Below, in pieces: positions 29,283 through 40,518 of a stretch of DNA of 64,000 nucleotides; within the stretch, counting starts at the first letter, position 1, and each line of letters starts with the position of its first letter. Location of the stretch: assembly GCA_030783905.1 (NCBI GenBank), contig JAQAHH010000001.1, positions 62,001 through 126,000 of the forward strand. The letters run 5' to 3'. This DNA is from Bisgaard Taxon 45 (lineage in GTDB: Bacteria > Pseudomonadota > Gammaproteobacteria > Enterobacterales > Pasteurellaceae). A program made the position numbers and the translations under genes. The notes beneath the pieces were generated by a model. It was not told where the DNA came from, did not search any database, and saw only the letters and a list, made by a program, of their open reading frames with translations.

Positions 29283-29861
29283 ATGACAGAATACATTCTC
29301 CTTATTATTAGTACAGCCTTAATTAATAACTTTGTCTTAGTAAAATTTCTAGGGCTTTGTCCTTTTATGGGCGTTTCTAAAAAAATTGAAACCGCAATTG
29401 GCATGAGTTTAGCGACCATGTTTGTGCTCACTGTTGCTTCAATTTCAGCTTATTTAATCGATACTTATATTCTTACGCCTTTAAGTGCGACCTTTTTACG
29501 TACCCTCGTGTTTATTTTAGTGATTGCCGTGGTAGTCCAATTTACTGAAATGGTGATCAAAAAAACCAGCCCGACGCTCTATCGTTTATTAGGCATTTTT
29601 CTCCCGCTCATTACCACCAACTGTGCAGTACTCGGTGTGGCACTGTTAAATATTAATCAGGCCCACAACCTCACCGAATCGGTGATTTATGGCTTTGGTG
29701 CTTCATTTGGGTTTGGTTTAGTCTTGGTGTTATTCGCTGCGCTACGGGAACGTTTAGCCGCGGCTGATGTACCTCATGTGTTTAAAGGGGCATCGATTGC
29801 CTTAATTACCGCCGGCTTAATGTCACTTGCCTTTATGGGCTTTACTGGATTGGTGAGATGA
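29283..29861 (+). CDS. rsxA: Electron transport complex subunit RsxA (RnfA)
   Basis: Six-helix membrane subunit of the Rnf/Rsx ion-motive ferredoxin:NAD+ oxidoreductase; in E. coli the complex also re-reduces SoxR. ATG 29283 gives 192 residues (E. coli 193), starting [20 protein letters not shown]; a preceding ATG at 29280 is also possible. Landmarks are [18 protein letters not shown] with its conserved cysteine and [17 protein letters not shown] with the second. The stop overlaps the rsxB region. Confidence 0.95.
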   Translation: MTEYILLIISTALINNFVLVKFLGLCPFMGVSKKIETAIGMSLATMFVLTVASISAYLIDTYILTPLSATFLRTLVFILVIAVVVQFTEMVIKKTSPTLYRLLGIFLPLITTNCAVLGVALLNINQAHNLTESVIYGFGASFGFGLVLVLFAALRERLAAADVPHVFKGASIALITAGLMSLAFMGFTGLVR

Positions 29862-29863
29862 TC

Positions 29864-30454
29864 ATGACGACGGTCGTTTTTATTCTCATCGCCATCGCTG
29901 CGTTAGCGTTGATATTTGGTGCAATTTTAGGCTTTGCTTCGGTAAAACTGAAAGTCGATGCCGATCCCATTGTGGAAAAAATCGATGCCTTACTCCCGCA
30001 AAGTCAATGTGGTCAATGTGGTTATCCTGGCTGTAAACCTTATGCCGAGGCGATTGCTAATGGTGATGACATCACCAAATGTATTCCTGGTGGACAAACC
30101 GTGATTGTGAATATTGCCGAACTCATGGGCATTGAGCCGCCTACCACCGACCTTGCAGGCGATCCTGCCCCAATGGTGGCTTTTATTGATGAAGCAATGT
30201 GTATAGGTTGTACAAAATGCATTCAGGCTTGTCCCGTCGATGCGATTATAGGGACCAATAAAGCGATGCATACCATTATTCCAGACCTGTGCACGGGCTG
30301 TGAGCTTTGTGTGCCCCCTTGCCCAACCGACTGTATTTCAATGATTAAGGTAGAAAGCACGATTCATAATTGGAATTGGAAATTCGATCCCAAACTGGTG
30401 ATTCCCATTGTTGATACCACAACAACACAAAAGAAATTAATCAAAGGGGAATAA
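29864..30454 (+). CDS. rsxB: Electron transport complex subunit RsxB (RnfB)
   Basis: Iron-sulfur subunit with an N-terminal membrane helix that passes electrons into the complex. ATG 29864 puts FGAILG at the same distance from the start as in E. coli (196 residues); another ATG at 29858 overlaps the rsxA stop. The [13 protein letters not shown]...C cluster motif (about residues 45-75) is followed by two ferredoxin-type 4Fe-4S motifs, [16 protein letters not shown] and [16 protein letters not shown]. Confidence 0.95.
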   Translation: MTTVVFILIAIAALALIFGAILGFASVKLKVDADPIVEKIDALLPQSQCGQCGYPGCKPYAEAIANGDDITKCIPGGQTVIVNIAELMGIEPPTTDLAGDPAPMVAFIDEAMCIGCTKCIQACPVDAIIGTNKAMHTIIPDLCTGCELCVPPCPTDCISMIKVESTIHNWNWKFDPKLVIPIVDTTTTQKKLIKGE

Positions 30455-30459
30455 ATAGC

Positions 30460-32682
30460 ATGGATGTGTTAGCACGTTTTAATTCAGGTAAATTATGGGA
30501 TTTCAAAGGGGGAATTCACCCGCCTGAATGTAAATCACAATCGAACCAAAAACCAATTCGACGCGCAAAATTAGTCGATCACTTTTATATTCCCGTTATA
30601 CAACATGCAGGAGAGGCGGGGAACCTATTAGTGAACGTTGGCGATTATGTATTCAAAGGTCAGCCCTTAACACAAGGCGATGGCTTACGTGCGTTACCCG
30701 TCCACGCCTCTACTTCGGGCTTTATTCGTGCCATTGCCCCTTATGCTAGCGCGCACCCATCAGGTTTGATGACACGCTGTGTGCATTTAGAAGCGGACGG
30801 TCAAGATCAATGGGGTGAACGGCACCCTCTTGACGACTTCCTCACCCAAACACCGGAAAAACTAATTGAAAAACTCTATCAAGCAGGCGTGGCTGGATTA
30901 GGCGGTGCGGTTTTTCCGACCGCCGCCAAACTGCATTCGGCGGAAAAACAGGTGAAATTATTAATTATTAATGGCGCAGAATGTGAGCCTTATATTACCT
31001 GTGATGATCGTTTAATGCGTGATTATGCCGATGAAATCATCGAAGGCACACGTATTTTACGTTATATCTTACGCCCAGAAAAAGTGGTGATCGCTGTCGA
31101 AGACAATAAGCCCGAGGCCGTTAAGGCGTTACGCGATGTCTTACAAGGTGCGAACGATATAGACATTCGTGTCATTCCCACAAAATACCCCTCTGGTGCC
31201 GCCAAGCAATTAATTCAAATTCTCACAGGCATGGAAGTCCCCAGTGGTCAACGTTCGTCTAGTATTGGCGTACTGATGCAAAATGTTGCCACGGCCTTTG
31301 CAGTTAAACGCGCGATTATGGATGATGAACCGCTGATTGAACGCGTGGTCACGTTGACTGGTGATAAAGTGGGTCATAAAGGCAACTATTGGGTACGTCT
31401 AGGCACCCCCATTTATTCGCTCTTACAACAAGTAGATTATCAGTATGATGAACGTTTCCCTGTCTTTATGGGGGGACCCATGATGGGCTTTATTTTGCCC
31501 GATCTGAAGGCTCCCGTGACTAAAATGACCAACTGCTTGTTAGCCCCTGATCATTTTGAATACGCGCCACCAGCCTCTGAACAATCCTGTATCCGTTGTT
31601 CCGCTTGTTCTGATGCGTGTCCTGTGAACTTAATGCCACAGCAACTATACTGGTTTGCACGCAGTGAAGATCATGAAAAATCCGAACAATATGCCCTAAG
31701 AGACTGTATTGAATGTGGCTTATGTGCTTATGTCTGCCCAAGTCATATTCCATTAATCCAGTATTTCCGCCAAGAAAAAGCCAAAATTTGGGAAATTCAA
31801 CAAAAAGCCAAACAGGCAGAAGAAGCTAAGCAGCGTTTTGAAGCACGCCAAGCACGCTTAGCACATGAAGAACAAGAACGTAAAGCACGAGCACAAAAAG
31901 CCATGGAAGCGCGCCGTCAAGAAATGAAAACTGAACAAGGGGTCGATCCTGTTCAAGCCGCGCTTGAGCGTTTAAAAGCGAAAAAAACCGATACAGCGCA
32001 CAGTGAAAAACTGGCTATCAAAACCATTGTGACGGAAAAAGGCGAAGTGTTACCCGACAACAGTGACATTATGGCACAACGTAAAGCTCGCCGCTTAGCT
32101 CGCCAGCAACAAACTGAAAATAGCCACGACTCTCCGTCTGAAACCCGTCAAGAGAGCAAATCAACAGACAATAAATCTGCTGTTGCGGCGGCTATTGCCC
32201 GTGCCAAAGCGAAAAAAGCAGCGAAAGCATCAAGTGCGGAGGAAAAAAACGAAATTTCATCAAACGATACGCAAAGTGTCGGAAGTGAAACAGAGCCAGT
32301 CGCAGAAAATCCGCGCAAAGCAGCGATTGCGGCGGCTATTGCCCGTGCCAAAGCGAAAAAAGCGGCACAAGCATCAAGTGCGGTGGAAAAAGACGAAATT
32401 TCATCAGGCGATACGCTAAGTGTAGGAAGTGAAACAGAGCCCGTCGCGGAAGATCCGCGTAAAGCCGCCATTGCGGCCGCCATTGCTCGTGCCAAAGCGA
32501 AAAAAGCGGCGCAAGCATCAAGTGCGGTGGAAAAAGAGGGGGTTTCATCTGAGGGCAAGACTACTGAAGCAGTAGATAACAGCGCACCATCCGCAGAAGA
32601 TCCGCGCAAAGCCGCCATTGCCGCTGCCATTGCTCGTGCGAAGGCAAAAAAAGCCGCGCAAGCCAACAATCATGACGCATAA
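30460..32682 (+). CDS. rsxC: Electron transport complex subunit RsxC (RnfC)
   Basis: Peripheral subunit that binds NAD(H), FMN and two 4Fe-4S clusters. It has 740 residues. The N-terminal two-thirds includes [14 protein letters not shown] (nucleotide site), [17 protein letters not shown], and clusters [12 protein letters not shown] and [17 protein letters not shown] at about 372-425. After residue 445 the chain becomes a highly charged helical tail, ending in four repeats (from residue 570) whose core is [19 protein letters not shown]. Enterobacterial RsxC has a comparable Ala/Lys repeat tail. The gap from rsxB is 5 bp, with AAGGGGA as ribosome-binding site. Confidence 0.95.
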   Translation: MDVLARFNSGKLWDFKGGIHPPECKSQSNQKPIRRAKLVDHFYIPVIQHAGEAGNLLVNVGDYVFKGQPLTQGDGLRALPVHASTSGFIRAIAPYASAHPSGLMTRCVHLEADGQDQWGERHPLDDFLTQTPEKLIEKLYQAGVAGLGGAVFPTAAKLHSAEKQVKLLIINGAECEPYITCDDRLMRDYADEIIEGTRILRYILRPEKVVIAVEDNKPEAVKALRDVLQGANDIDIRVIPTKYPSGAAKQLIQILTGMEVPSGQRSSSIGVLMQNVATAFAVKRAIMDDEPLIERVVTLTGDKVGHKGNYWVRLGTPIYSLLQQVDYQYDERFPVFMGGPMMGFILPDLKAPVTKMTNCLLAPDHFEYAPPASEQSCIRCSACSDACPVNLMPQQLYWFARSEDHEKSEQYALRDCIECGLCAYVCPSHIPLIQYFRQEKAKIWEIQQKAKQAEEAKQRFEARQARLAHEEQERKARAQKAMEARRQEMKTEQGVDPVQAALERLKAKKTDTAHSEKLAIKTIVTEKGEVLPDNSDIMAQRKARRLARQQQTENSHDSPSETRQESKSTDNKSAVAAAIARAKAKKAAKASSAEEKNEISSNDTQSVGSETEPVAENPRKAAIAAAIARAKAKKAAQASSAVEKDEISSGDTLSVGSETEPVAEDPRKAAIAAAIARAKAKKAAQASSAVEKEGVSSEGKTTEAVDNSAPSAEDPRKAAIAAAIARAKAKKAAQANNHDA
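32167..32682 (+). repeat. Four tandem coding repeats in the rsxC tail
   Basis: Units begin at 32167, 32311, 32455 and 32602 with periods of 144, 144 and 147 bp; the last is partial. Each opens with a 20-residue Ala/Lys helix followed by an acidic Ser/Glu linker ending in (E/D)(N/D)PRK. Units 2 and 3 are nearly identical over long stretches of DNA, so copy number may vary by recombination or slippage. Confidence 0.9.
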
Positions 32683-32696
32683 GGACAAAAAATTAT

Positions 32697-33746
32697 ATGT
32701 TTAAAATGGTCAGTTCTCCTCATACTCATTCAGGTAAACTCACAATGCGTATTATGCTGTGGGTGATAGTAGCGATGTTACCTGCGATGGGTGTGCAACT
32801 TTACTATTTTGGATTCGGCGTATTAATTCAAGCCGCCTTAGCCATCAGTTTTGCCTTATGCTTGGAAGCTCTCGTCACCGTATTACGCAAAAAATCGCCC
32901 CTATTCTATCTATCAGATTTCAGTGTCATCTTAACGGCACTGATTCTCGCTATGGCAATTCCCCCTTATGCGCCTTATTGGCTGATTTTAATTGGGACAT
33001 TTTGCGCAGTGATTTTAGGGAAACATGTTTATGGCGGTCTTGGACAAAATCTATTTAACCCTGCCATGGTTGGCTATGTGGTGTTATTAATTTCGTTCCC
33101 ATTACAAATGACCACTTGGTTACCCCCGACCCAATTACTCAGTGAACCACCGACCTTGTTAGATGCCTATTCGTTAATTTTTACGGGATTTAGCACAGAC
33201 GGCTTTAGCCTGCATCAGTTTACCCATTCGGTCGATGCGATTACACAAGCCACACCGCTAGACAGTGCTAAAGTGATTTTAAAAGCAGGTGTCGCTTATG
33301 ATACTTTGCTTCAATCGCCACTCTTTCATGCTGGATTAGCTATCGGTTGGTGGCAAGTTAACCTCGCCTTTTTATTCGGAGGGGTATTTTTAATTTGGAA
33401 ACGTATCATCCATTGGCAAATCCCAGTTGCCATGTTAGTGAGTTTTACCAGTTTAGCGGCCATAACCGAACTGGTGGCAAGTACGCCTTATTTCAAAACC
33501 TTGCCTCATTTATTGAGTGGCGCCATGATGTTTGGGGCATTCTTTATCGCGACGGATCCTGTGACTGCCTCAATTACCCCACGAGGCAAGCTAGTTTTCG
33601 GGGCCTTGGTCGGTTTTTTGGTGTATATCATTCGTTTCTATGGTAGTTATCCAGACGGGGTTGCCTTCGCGGTGTTATTAGGTAATATTTGTGTCCCCCT
33701 CATTGATCACTACACACGACCACGTGTCAGCGGTCATCGTCAATAA
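32697..33746 (+). CDS. rsxD: Electron transport complex subunit RsxD (RnfD)
   Basis: Membrane subunit (349 residues, about 9-10 helices) with a covalently bound FMN. The FMN threonine is expected at Thr186 in [13 protein letters not shown], as known for RnfD of Vibrio. Other landmarks are [33 protein letters not shown] and [23 protein letters not shown] 32697 is used; a second ATG three codons later is possible. Confidence 0.94.
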   Translation: MFKMVSSPHTHSGKLTMRIMLWVIVAMLPAMGVQLYYFGFGVLIQAALAISFALCLEALVTVLRKKSPLFYLSDFSVILTALILAMAIPPYAPYWLILIGTFCAVILGKHVYGGLGQNLFNPAMVGYVVLLISFPLQMTTWLPPTQLLSEPPTLLDAYSLIFTGFSTDGFSLHQFTHSVDAITQATPLDSAKVILKAGVAYDTLLQSPLFHAGLAIGWWQVNLAFLFGGVFLIWKRIIHWQIPVAMLVSFTSLAAITELVASTPYFKTLPHLLSGAMMFGAFFIATDPVTASITPRGKLVFGALVGFLVYIIRFYGSYPDGVAFAVLLGNICVPLIDHYTRPRVSGHRQ

Positions 33747-33755
33747 GGAGCAAGC

Positions 33756-34364
33756 ATGAAAACCGTTAAAATTTCTGTTTATTATGCGCTATTACTGGCT
33801 TTGATTGCGTTAATTTGTACTGCTTTAGCAACGGGTATTTATCTGTTAACCCAAACCAAAATTGAGGCTGAAATCAATAAACAACGACAAGCCTTATTGC
33901 TTGAAGTGGTACCGCAAACTTATTTTGACAATCAATTAAGTGAAAACTGTCACCGTCCAAACAGTGAGAAATTGCTTGCTCAGCGTATTGAACGCCTGTG
34001 TATTGCCACCAAAAATAAGCAAAAAACGGCTTATGCCTTTGAAACGGTGGCGCCTGATGGTTACGCCGGGCGTATTCGTTTGTTAGTGGGCATGACGCCC
34101 ACTGGCACGATTTTAGGGGTGCGCGTATTAGCACATCAAGAAACACCGGGATTGGGGGATAAAATTGAAACACGCATTTCTGATTGGATTTTATCCTTTA
34201 GCCAACAACCACTACGCCAAGATAACTTAGCAGATTGGGCAGTGAAGAAAGATGGTGGAAAATTTGACCAATTCGCTGGGGCAACTATCACACCACGCGC
34301 CGTAGTGAATCAAGTAAAACAATCGGCATTAAGCTTGTTAGACGAACTAAATCGAGAGAATTAA
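33756..34364 (+). CDS. rsxG: Electron transport complex subunit RsxG (RnfG)
   Basis: Single-pass subunit (202 residues) with the bulk in the periplasm and a covalent FMN. The attachment motif is [11 protein letters not shown] near the C-terminus, FMN-threonine Thr177. [14 protein letters not shown] is the other conserved block. The N-terminal helix spans about residues 7-31. ATG 33756 follows AAGGAG. Confidence 0.94.
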   Translation: MKTVKISVYYALLLALIALICTALATGIYLLTQTKIEAEINKQRQALLLEVVPQTYFDNQLSENCHRPNSEKLLAQRIERLCIATKNKQKTAYAFETVAPDGYAGRIRLLVGMTPTGTILGVRVLAHQETPGLGDKIETRISDWILSFSQQPLRQDNLADWAVKKDGGKFDQFAGATITPRAVVNQVKQSALSLLDELNREN

Positions 34365-34366
34365 TC

Positions 34367-35095
34367 ATGAGCGAAACTTTCGCAAAACAGACCGCACTTT
34401 CCGAGCCACAAGACAAGGTCTTGGATCAGCAAGCTACGTTAGCAAATACATCCAACCCTTCGGTATGGAAAACGATTTTCTGGCAAGGGGTGTGGAAAAA
34501 TAATTCGACCCTTGTGCAACTTTTGGGGTTGTGCCCGTTATTGGCGGTGTCCAACAGTGTCACAAATGCGTTAGGGCTTGGTATTGCAACGCTCTTTGTA
34601 CTCATTTGCAGTAACACCGTTGTATCTTTATTCCGTAAACAGATTCCGCACGAAATCCGTATTCCGATTTATGTGATGATTATTGCTACCACGGTCACGG
34701 TGGTGCAATTATTGATGAATGCCTATACTTATTCACTCTATCAATCCTTAGGTATTTTTATTCCACTGATTGTAACCAACTGCATTGTGATTGGGCGGGC
34801 GGAAGCCTTTGCCTCGAAAAATCCCCTTTCTCATGCCATGTTCGATGGGTTTGCGATGGGCTTAGGGATGTGTTTGAGTTTAGTCTTTTTGGGCGCCATT
34901 CGTGAAATTCTTGGCAATGGTACCGTATTTGATGGTATTGAACATTTACTGGGTGATTGGGCAAAAGGACTGCGCATCGAGCTATTTCACCTTGACAGTC
35001 ATTTCTTACTGGCGATTTTACCACCAGGTGCCTTTATTGGTTTAGCCTTGATTTTAGCCTTCAAAAACGCCATTGATCAACGTAATAAAACATGA
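34367..35095 (+). CDS. rsxE: Electron transport complex subunit RsxE (RnfE)
   Basis: Six-helix membrane subunit homologous to RsxA, which it pairs with. It has 242 residues, slightly longer than E. coli RsxE (about 231) because of an N-terminal hydrophilic extension of about 30 residues ([20 protein letters not shown]...). The conserved cysteines lie in [14 protein letters not shown] and [17 protein letters not shown]. The stop overlaps the nth ATG by 4 bp. An uptake word (ACCGCACTT) lies inside the N-terminal extension. Confidence 0.94.
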   Translation: MSETFAKQTALSEPQDKVLDQQATLANTSNPSVWKTIFWQGVWKNNSTLVQLLGLCPLLAVSNSVTNALGLGIATLFVLICSNTVVSLFRKQIPHEIRIPIYVMIIATTVTVVQLLMNAYTYSLYQSLGIFIPLIVTNCIVIGRAEAFASKNPLSHAMFDGFAMGLGMCLSLVFLGAIREILGNGTVFDGIEHLLGDWAKGLRIELFHLDSHFLLAILPPGAFIGLALILAFKNAIDQRNKT

Positions 35096-35724
35096 ATAAA
35101 CAAAAACGAATTGAAATCTTAACCCGCCTACGCGATCAAAATCCGCATCCTACTACCGAACTCAATTACAGTTCGCCTTTCGAATTGTTAATTGCGGTAA
35201 TTTTATCTGCACAAGCCACAGATAAAGGCGTGAATAAAGCCACCGATAAATTGTTTCCTGTCGCCAATACGCCACAAGCCATTTTAGATTTAGGTTTAGA
35301 TGGATTAAAAGCATACATCAAAACCATTGGGCTTTATAACAGTAAGGCAGAAAACATCATCAAAACCTGCCGTGATCTGCTCGAAAAACATAATGGTGAA
35401 ATTCCTGAAAATCGTTCCGCACTGGAAGCGCTGGCAGGGGTCGGACGAAAAACCGCTAACGTGGTATTAAATACCGCATTTGGTCATCCGACTATCGCGG
35501 TCGATACCCATATTTTCCGCGTCTCCAATCGCACTGGTTTCGCGCCGGGAAAAGATGTGGTGAAAGTGGAAGAAAAATTGCTCAAAGTTGTACCCGATGA
35601 ATTTAAAGTCGATGTACATCATTGGTTAATTCTACATGGACGTTATACGTGCATTGCACGTAAGCCCCGTTGTGGCGCTTGTATCATTGAAGATCTTTGC
35701 GAATTTAAAGAAAAAACAGAATAA
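35092..35724 (+). CDS. nth: Endonuclease III
   Basis: Base-excision repair DNA glycosylase and AP lyase for oxidised pyrimidines. It has 210 residues (E. coli 211). The helix-hairpin-helix [15 protein letters not shown] carries the catalytic lysine and [15 protein letters not shown] the catalytic aspartate. The C-terminal 4Fe-4S cluster is C-x6-C-x2-C-x5-C ([17 protein letters not shown]). It is translationally coupled to rsxE (ATGA overlap), as in the E. coli rsx-nth operon. Confidence 0.96.
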   Translation: MNKQKRIEILTRLRDQNPHPTTELNYSSPFELLIAVILSAQATDKGVNKATDKLFPVANTPQAILDLGLDGLKAYIKTIGLYNSKAENIIKTCRDLLEKHNGEIPENRSALEALAGVGRKTANVVLNTAFGHPTIAVDTHIFRVSNRTGFAPGKDVVKVEEKLLKVVPDEFKVDVHHWLILHGRYTCIARKPRCGACIIEDLCEFKEKTE

Positions 35725-35747
35725 TTAAAAAACTTGGATGTAATTTT

Positions 35748-37115
35748 ATGACAACAACAAAACAAGAAAGACAAACTTGGTCAAATCGACTGACTTATAT
35801 TATGACGGTTGCGGGTGCAACAGTCGGTTTTGGCGCCACTTGGCGCTTCCCTTATTTAGTGGGTGAAAATGGCGGTGGTGCCTATGTATTTTTATTTTGT
35901 ATTGCGATGATCTTAATCGGTATCCCAATGATTTTAGTGGAAAATGTCATCGGTCGCCGTTTACGAGTGAATGCGATTGATGCCTTTGGGGATAAGTTAG
36001 AAAAACGTAATATATCAAACTATTGGAAAATAGTGGGCTACATGGGCTTGCTCGGCGCATTTGGCATCATGGCTTACTATATGGTGCTAGGTGGTTGGGT
36101 GATTACCTATATTATCCATTTAGTCACCGGCTCATTGGACATTTCCAGTCCGATTACCAAAGAAGTGACCAAAACCTTCTATGATTTGCATATTAGCAAT
36201 AGTCCATTAGAAATCAGTTTATATACCCTACTTTTTGTGGCATTAAACTACTTTATTTTGGCAAAAGGTATCATTGGTGGGATTGAGCGTGCGGTCAAAT
36301 ATTTAATGCCATTATTATTTCTTTTCTTAATTGGCATGGTGATCCGTAACGTCACTTTGCCTGGCGCAATGGAAGGCATTAGCTTCTATCTTAAACCGGA
36401 TTTTTCCAAAATCACGCCACAGCTCTTTGTGTTTGTATTAGGTCAAGTCTTCTTTGCACTGAGTTTAGGGTTTGGGGTGTTAATTACGTTATCCAGTTAT
36501 TTGAATAAAGAAGAAAACTTAATTCAAACGGCAGTGATTACAGGCTTTACCAATACAATTATCGCGGTTTTAGCGGGTTTTATGATTTTCCCTTCGTTGT
36601 TTACCTTTGGGATTGCACCAAATTCGGGTCCGACTCTCGTCTTCCAAAGTTTGCCGATCGTATTTTCTCACTTATGGTTAGGCAAAATCTTTGCGATCAT
36701 TTTCTTTAGTTTGTTATTGATTGCCGCCTTAACCACCTCTTTAACCATTTATGAAGTGATCATTACCGCATTACAAGAGAAACTCAAAATGCGTCGTAGT
36801 AAAGCCATTTTTATGACTTTAGGGGGGATTTTCTTGTTAGGTAATATCCCGTCCATTTTAGGCGACAACCTATTAAAAGAGGTGACGATTTTTGGCAAAA
36901 GTCTGTTTGATACCTTTGACTTTGTCAGTGGAAATATCCTCTTTATGCTGACAGCCTTAGGTTGTGCAGTGTTCGTGGGCTTTGTGTTGAAAGACGAGGC
37001 GAAAAAAGAACTTTCCCCCCACCCAGACTCCCTCTTCACAACGATTTGGTTTAATTATGTGAAATATGTGGTGCCATTGATTATTATCGTCATCTTTATC
37101 AGCAATCTGATTTAA
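35748..37115 (+). CDS. Sodium-dependent transporter, NSS/SNF family
   Basis: A 455-residue secondary transporter of the neurotransmitter:sodium symporter fold (LeuT-like) with about 11 helices. The TM1 signature GATVGFGATWRFPYLVGENG and the following GGGAYVFLFC are intact, including the unwound TM1 glycines that bind Na+ and substrate. Typical substrates are amino acids (tryptophan, tyrosine, leucine, alanine); I cannot tell which from sequence. It is 23 bp downstream of nth and may be read from the rsx transcript. A strong terminator follows. Confidence 0.9.
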   Translation: MTTTKQERQTWSNRLTYIMTVAGATVGFGATWRFPYLVGENGGGAYVFLFCIAMILIGIPMILVENVIGRRLRVNAIDAFGDKLEKRNISNYWKIVGYMGLLGAFGIMAYYMVLGGWVITYIIHLVTGSLDISSPITKEVTKTFYDLHISNSPLEISLYTLLFVALNYFILAKGIIGGIERAVKYLMPLLFLFLIGMVIRNVTLPGAMEGISFYLKPDFSKITPQLFVFVLGQVFFALSLGFGVLITLSSYLNKEENLIQTAVITGFTNTIIAVLAGFMIFPSLFTFGIAPNSGPTLVFQSLPIVFSHLWLGKIFAIIFFSLLLIAALTTSLTIYEVIITALQEKLKMRRSKAIFMTLGGIFLLGNIPSILGDNLLKEVTIFGKSLFDTFDFVSGNILFMLTALGCAVFVGFVLKDEAKKELSPHPDSLFTTIWFNYVKYVVPLIIIVIFISNLI

Positions 37116-37118
37116 AGC

Positions 37119-37147
37119 AAAAGTCCACCAAATAAGGTGGACTTTTT
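37119..37147. terminator. Bidirectional terminator between the NSS transporter and bioB
   Basis: AAAAGTCCACC (37119-37129) pairs with GGTGGACTTTT (37137-37147), flanked by AAAG on one side and TTTATT on the other. It serves both convergent genes. Confidence 0.9.
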
Positions 37148-37185
37148 TATTACATCACGAAAAAAAGCAAAAAGCGCTACCGCAC

Positions 37186-38196
37186 TTATTCCGCCCGGTA
37201 ACGATTTTCTTCCGTTTCTGGTTCTAAATCTAATTTTGCCATCAATAACTGGTCGCCATCTTCTTCAGGATTCCCCGTCACCAATAATTTATCGCCATAG
37301 AAAATCGAGTTGGCCCCCGCCATAAAGCACATGGCTTGCATTTCTTCTGACATCCCTTGACGTCCTGCCGATAAACGGACATAGCTTTTCGGCATGGTGA
37401 TACGTGCCACTGCGATAGTGCGCACAAACTCCGTCCAGTCTAATTCTGCCGCATCCGCCAGTGGCGTACCTTCCACTTTCACAAGTTGGTTAATCGGCAC
37501 TGATTCGGGTTGTGGATCTAAATTGGCTAAACTGGCAATTAAGCCAGCACGTTCTTTACGGGTTTCATTCATCCCAATGATGCCACCACAACACACTTTT
37601 AAACCCGCTTTACGCACTTTGCCTAAGGTGTTAATGCGATCATCAAATTGACGGGTACCAATCACATTACCGTAATGCTCAGGGGCGGTATCCAGATTAT
37701 GGTTATAATAATCCAAGCCCGCTTCTTTTAAGTCCTCTGCCATCCCATCTTGCAATAAACCAAAAGTACCACAGGTTTCTAAGCCGAGTTCTTTGACCGC
37801 TTTAATAATCGCAGTCACTTTTTCAATGTCTTTCGGTTTGGGGCCACGCCAGGCAGCGCCCATACAAAAACGCCCCGCACCACGTGCTTTCGCAATTTTT
37901 GCTTTTGCGACAATTTCCTCCACATCGAGTAACTGTTGTTTTTCTACACCAGTATGATAGCGTGCTGATTGTGGACAATAGCCACAATCCTCAGGACATC
38001 CCCCCGTTTTTATCGACATTAAAGTAGATAATTGAATGGCTTTCGGGTTAAAGTGTTCTCGATGCACTTGTGCGGCGCGATAGACTAAATCCAAAAATGG
38101 GGTTTCAAAAAGGGCTTCAATTTTACACACTGACCAATATTCTAGGCTTGGGTGTGGGGTAAGGGTACGAACTTCGAATGCCGTTGCCGTTGTCAT
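37186..38196 (-). CDS. bioB: Biotin synthase
   Basis: Radical-SAM enzyme that inserts sulfur into dethiobiotin. It has 336 residues. The radical-SAM cluster is CPEDCGYC (Cys67, 71, 74). Further conserved blocks are [53 protein letters not shown] and the [2Fe-2S]-region arginine in [10 protein letters not shown]. It is not next to other bio genes here. The gap to thiQ (upstream in transcription) is only 29 bp, so it may be read from the thiamine operon. Confidence 0.96.
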   Translation of the reverse strand: MTTATAFEVRTLTPHPSLEYWSVCKIEALFETPFLDLVYRAAQVHREHFNPKAIQLSTLMSIKTGGCPEDCGYCPQSARYHTGVEKQQLLDVEEIVAKAKIAKARGAGRFCMGAAWRGPKPKDIEKVTAIIKAVKELGLETCGTFGLLQDGMAEDLKEAGLDYYNHNLDTAPEHYGNVIGTRQFDDRINTLGKVRKAGLKVCCGGIIGMNETRKERAGLIASLANLDPQPESVPINQLVKVEGTPLADAAELDWTEFVRTIAVARITMPKSYVRLSAGRQGMSEEMQAMCFMAGANSIFYGDKLLVTGNPEEDGDQLLMAKLDLEPETEENRYRAE

Positions 38197-38225
38197 ATTT
38201 TCTCTTTCCTTATCTATTAAGCCGC

Positions 38226-38903
38226 TTAAAGTGCGGTCTGTTTTTCGCTAAAATTATCCTTCAAAATGGTGGATTCACTGATCCTACCATTCTCAACACG
38301 AATCAGGCGATCCATTTTCTGTGCGAGTTCATTCACTTGATGTGTCACTATCAAGAGGGTTAACCTTTTCTCATCACAAAGTTGTAACAATAAATTCAAC
38401 ATTTCCTCGCGTAAATCAGGATCCAACGCCGAGAAAGGCTCATCCAATAATAAAATCGGTTTATCACGCAATAAACAACGCGCCAAAGCCACACGCTGCT
38501 TTTGCCCACCGGACAACTGACTAGGCAATTGGTTCAGCACCCCTTGTAAACCCACTGCACTCGCCACTTCTTGCACTTTTTGCTGCTCAAGTGCGGTCAG
38601 TTTTAGGCTCGTTTTCAGCCCTAATGCCATATTTTCTGCCACGCTTAAATGGGTAAACAGATTATTTTCTTGGAACAAAATGGATACGGGTCGTTCATAC
38701 GGCTGCGTTTGACTATGATTTTCACCATTCAACCAAATTTCCCCTTGTTGTGCAAACGCAAAACCGGCAATCAAATTTAATAAGGTGCTTTTCCCCGCCC
38801 CACTCGCGCCAACAATCGCCACTTTTTGTTGGGCTGGAATCTGTATATCCCCTTCAAAAGTAAAGGTGTGATAAGCAAACTGAACCCCCTTTAATCTAAT
38901 CAT
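38226..38903 (-). CDS. thiQ: Thiamine ABC transporter ATP-binding protein
   Basis: ATPase of the ThiBPQ importer for thiamine and its phosphates. ATG 38903 gives 225 residues starting [14 protein letters not shown]; the frame extends upstream inside thiP but without homology. Walker A is [13 protein letters not shown]-loop [11 protein letters not shown], signature [16 protein letters not shown], Walker [14 protein letters not shown] and the H-loop VTHQ. It overlaps the thiP stop by 8 bp. Two uptake words lie within the gene. Confidence 0.94.
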   Translation of the reverse strand: MIRLKGVQFAYHTFTFEGDIQIPAQQKVAIVGASGAGKSTLLNLIAGFAFAQQGEIWLNGENHSQTQPYERPVSILFQENNLFTHLSVAENMALGLKTSLKLTALEQQKVQEVASAVGLQGVLNQLPSQLSGGQKQRVALARCLLRDKPILLLDEPFSALDPDLREEMLNLLLQLCDEKRLTLLIVTHQVNELAQKMDRLIRVENGRISESTILKDNFSEKQTAL

Positions 38904-40506
38904 CGCGTTGTTCCTGATGTCGTTCAATGAACATAAATACACTCAAACAAAAAACCAATAAAATTAATGCCGTGACGGCGGCTTCTTGACTTCGATAATG
39001 TCCCAATTGTTGATACAACAAATGGGGTAACGAGGTGAAGTCCGCCTGGCCAAATAATGCAATTGCCGTAAAATCTCCCAGTGATAAGGCGCAAGCCAGC
39101 GCAAAGGCATATTTCATGGGTGCACGCAAATTGTGCCATTCAATTAAAGAGAACCGTTGCCAACCTCGAAGATCAAGAGATTGACATAATTTTTCATAAT
39201 AAATCATATTGTTATGCATTGGTAAAGCCAAAATGCGTAGCACAAAGGGCATTGCGGCTAGGGCATTACAGCATACTACAACAGCAAAAAGATGAAGTGT
39301 AGAAAAATCGATCTCACGCAATAAAATAAATAAGCCGATAGCTAACACTAACGTGGGGATCGCTAAAATCGTGGCACCAATATTTAAAATCAGCTGGGAC
39401 AACGCGCGATAATGTTGCCAATGCAATTGTCTGGCAAGTAACAATAACGCAATGGAGAGCAAGACTGCAAGGAAAGCTGATGTGGGCGCGATAGTGAGCG
39501 AGTACCCTAATGCTTTCCATAATTGTGGTTGTAACCACAGAGTAAAAAAGTGAGGTGATAGCAAGGCGGAAATCAGCGTATTGACAAGCGGTAATAAGAT
39601 AAATAGCGTCGCACATAGAATAATCATAGCCTGCATGAACTTGACAGCACGTGTTTGTGCGGCAAACCAATGACGACGGCTATGTAAAGTAGTCGCAGGG
39701 GTCGCTGAAAACAGGCTACTCAGAGTAAACAAAATAAAACAAAAAACGAACTGTAATAATGCCAATAAGCCGGCCTTGGCTAAATCAAATTCAAATAAAA
39801 TAGCTTGATAGATTGCCACTTCTAAGGTGGTATATTTGGGTCCACCACCTAAAGTGAGAACGATAGTAAAACTGGTAAAACACAGCATAAAAATCAAGCT
39901 AAAGGCAGGCAATAATTGTTGACGTAAATAAGGCCACTCAATCAAGCGGATAAAATGCCAACCCCGCAGGTTAAGCTGCGCAGCGAGCTGATGTTGTTGG
40001 ACAGGAATAGCCTGCAATCCCTGTAAAAATAGGCGACAAGCTAAGGGGATATTAAAAAAAAGATGAGCCAGTAAAATGCCATTTAAACCGTAAATATGCG
40101 GGGTCCATGTCCAAGCAAAAAACTGACTTAGCTGTGCTAGCCAGCCCGATGCCCCATAAACGCCAAGTAAGCCAAATATTGCCACCAACGCAGGTAGGAC
40201 AAAAGTCAGTGAAAATAATTTGAGAATCAGCGTCTTACCAATAAACTGTTGGTAAAAAAAAGCACGGGCGACGAGTGCTCCAAAGATGACTGACAGTAAA
40301 GCGGACAAAAAGGCTTGCCACAGGCTAAAGCAAACCACGTGATGTAAATAGTCATCACGCCATAACGCTGTCCAGCTAAACTCAAACGGGAGTAAAAAAA
40401 TCGCCCGTAAGGCGAGTGTATAAAAAGTGATAAGAAAAACAATGACTAACATCCCGCCAAAGTAGCTGGCGGGACGGTATGTGAATGGACGAAAACGATT
40501 AATCAT
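38896..40506 (-). CDS. thiP: Thiamine ABC transporter permease
   Basis: A fused two-domain permease with about 12 helices. ATG 40506 gives 536 residues, the same as E. coli ThiP; a TTG four codons upstream is also open. Each half carries an EAA-type loop, for example [20 protein letters not shown] in the first and [20 protein letters not shown] in the second. [20 protein letters not shown] near the N-terminus matches ThiP. It begins 12 bp after the thiB stop, within the TPP-controlled operon. Confidence 0.94.
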   Translation of the reverse strand: MINRFRPFTYRPASYFGGMLVIVFLITFYTLALRAIFLLPFEFSWTALWRDDYLHHVVCFSLWQAFLSALLSVIFGALVARAFFYQQFIGKTLILKLFSLTFVLPALVAIFGLLGVYGASGWLAQLSQFFAWTWTPHIYGLNGILLAHLFFNIPLACRLFLQGLQAIPVQQHQLAAQLNLRGWHFIRLIEWPYLRQQLLPAFSLIFMLCFTSFTIVLTLGGGPKYTTLEVAIYQAILFEFDLAKAGLLALLQFVFCFILFTLSSLFSATPATTLHSRRHWFAAQTRAVKFMQAMIILCATLFILLPLVNTLISALLSPHFFTLWLQPQLWKALGYSLTIAPTSAFLAVLLSIALLLLARQLHWQHYRALSQLILNIGATILAIPTLVLAIGLFILLREIDFSTLHLFAVVVCCNALAAMPFVLRILALPMHNNMIYYEKLCQSLDLRGWQRFSLIEWHNLRAPMKYAFALACALSLGDFTAIALFGQADFTSLPHLLYQQLGHYRSQEAAVTALILLVFCLSVFMFIERHQEQRDD

Positions 40507-40518
40507 CAATGCAACCAA

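Noticed and set aside
29093-29311. A 72-codon frame before rsxA as a gene
   Set aside because: It overlaps the rsxA start out of frame, lacks a good ribosome-binding site and matches no family I know.
32148-32669. A 173-codon minus-strand frame rich in alanine, antisense to rsxC
   Set aside because: It is the reverse complement of the Ala/Lys repeat region; its composition is an artefact of GCN-rich codons and it lacks a ribosome-binding site.
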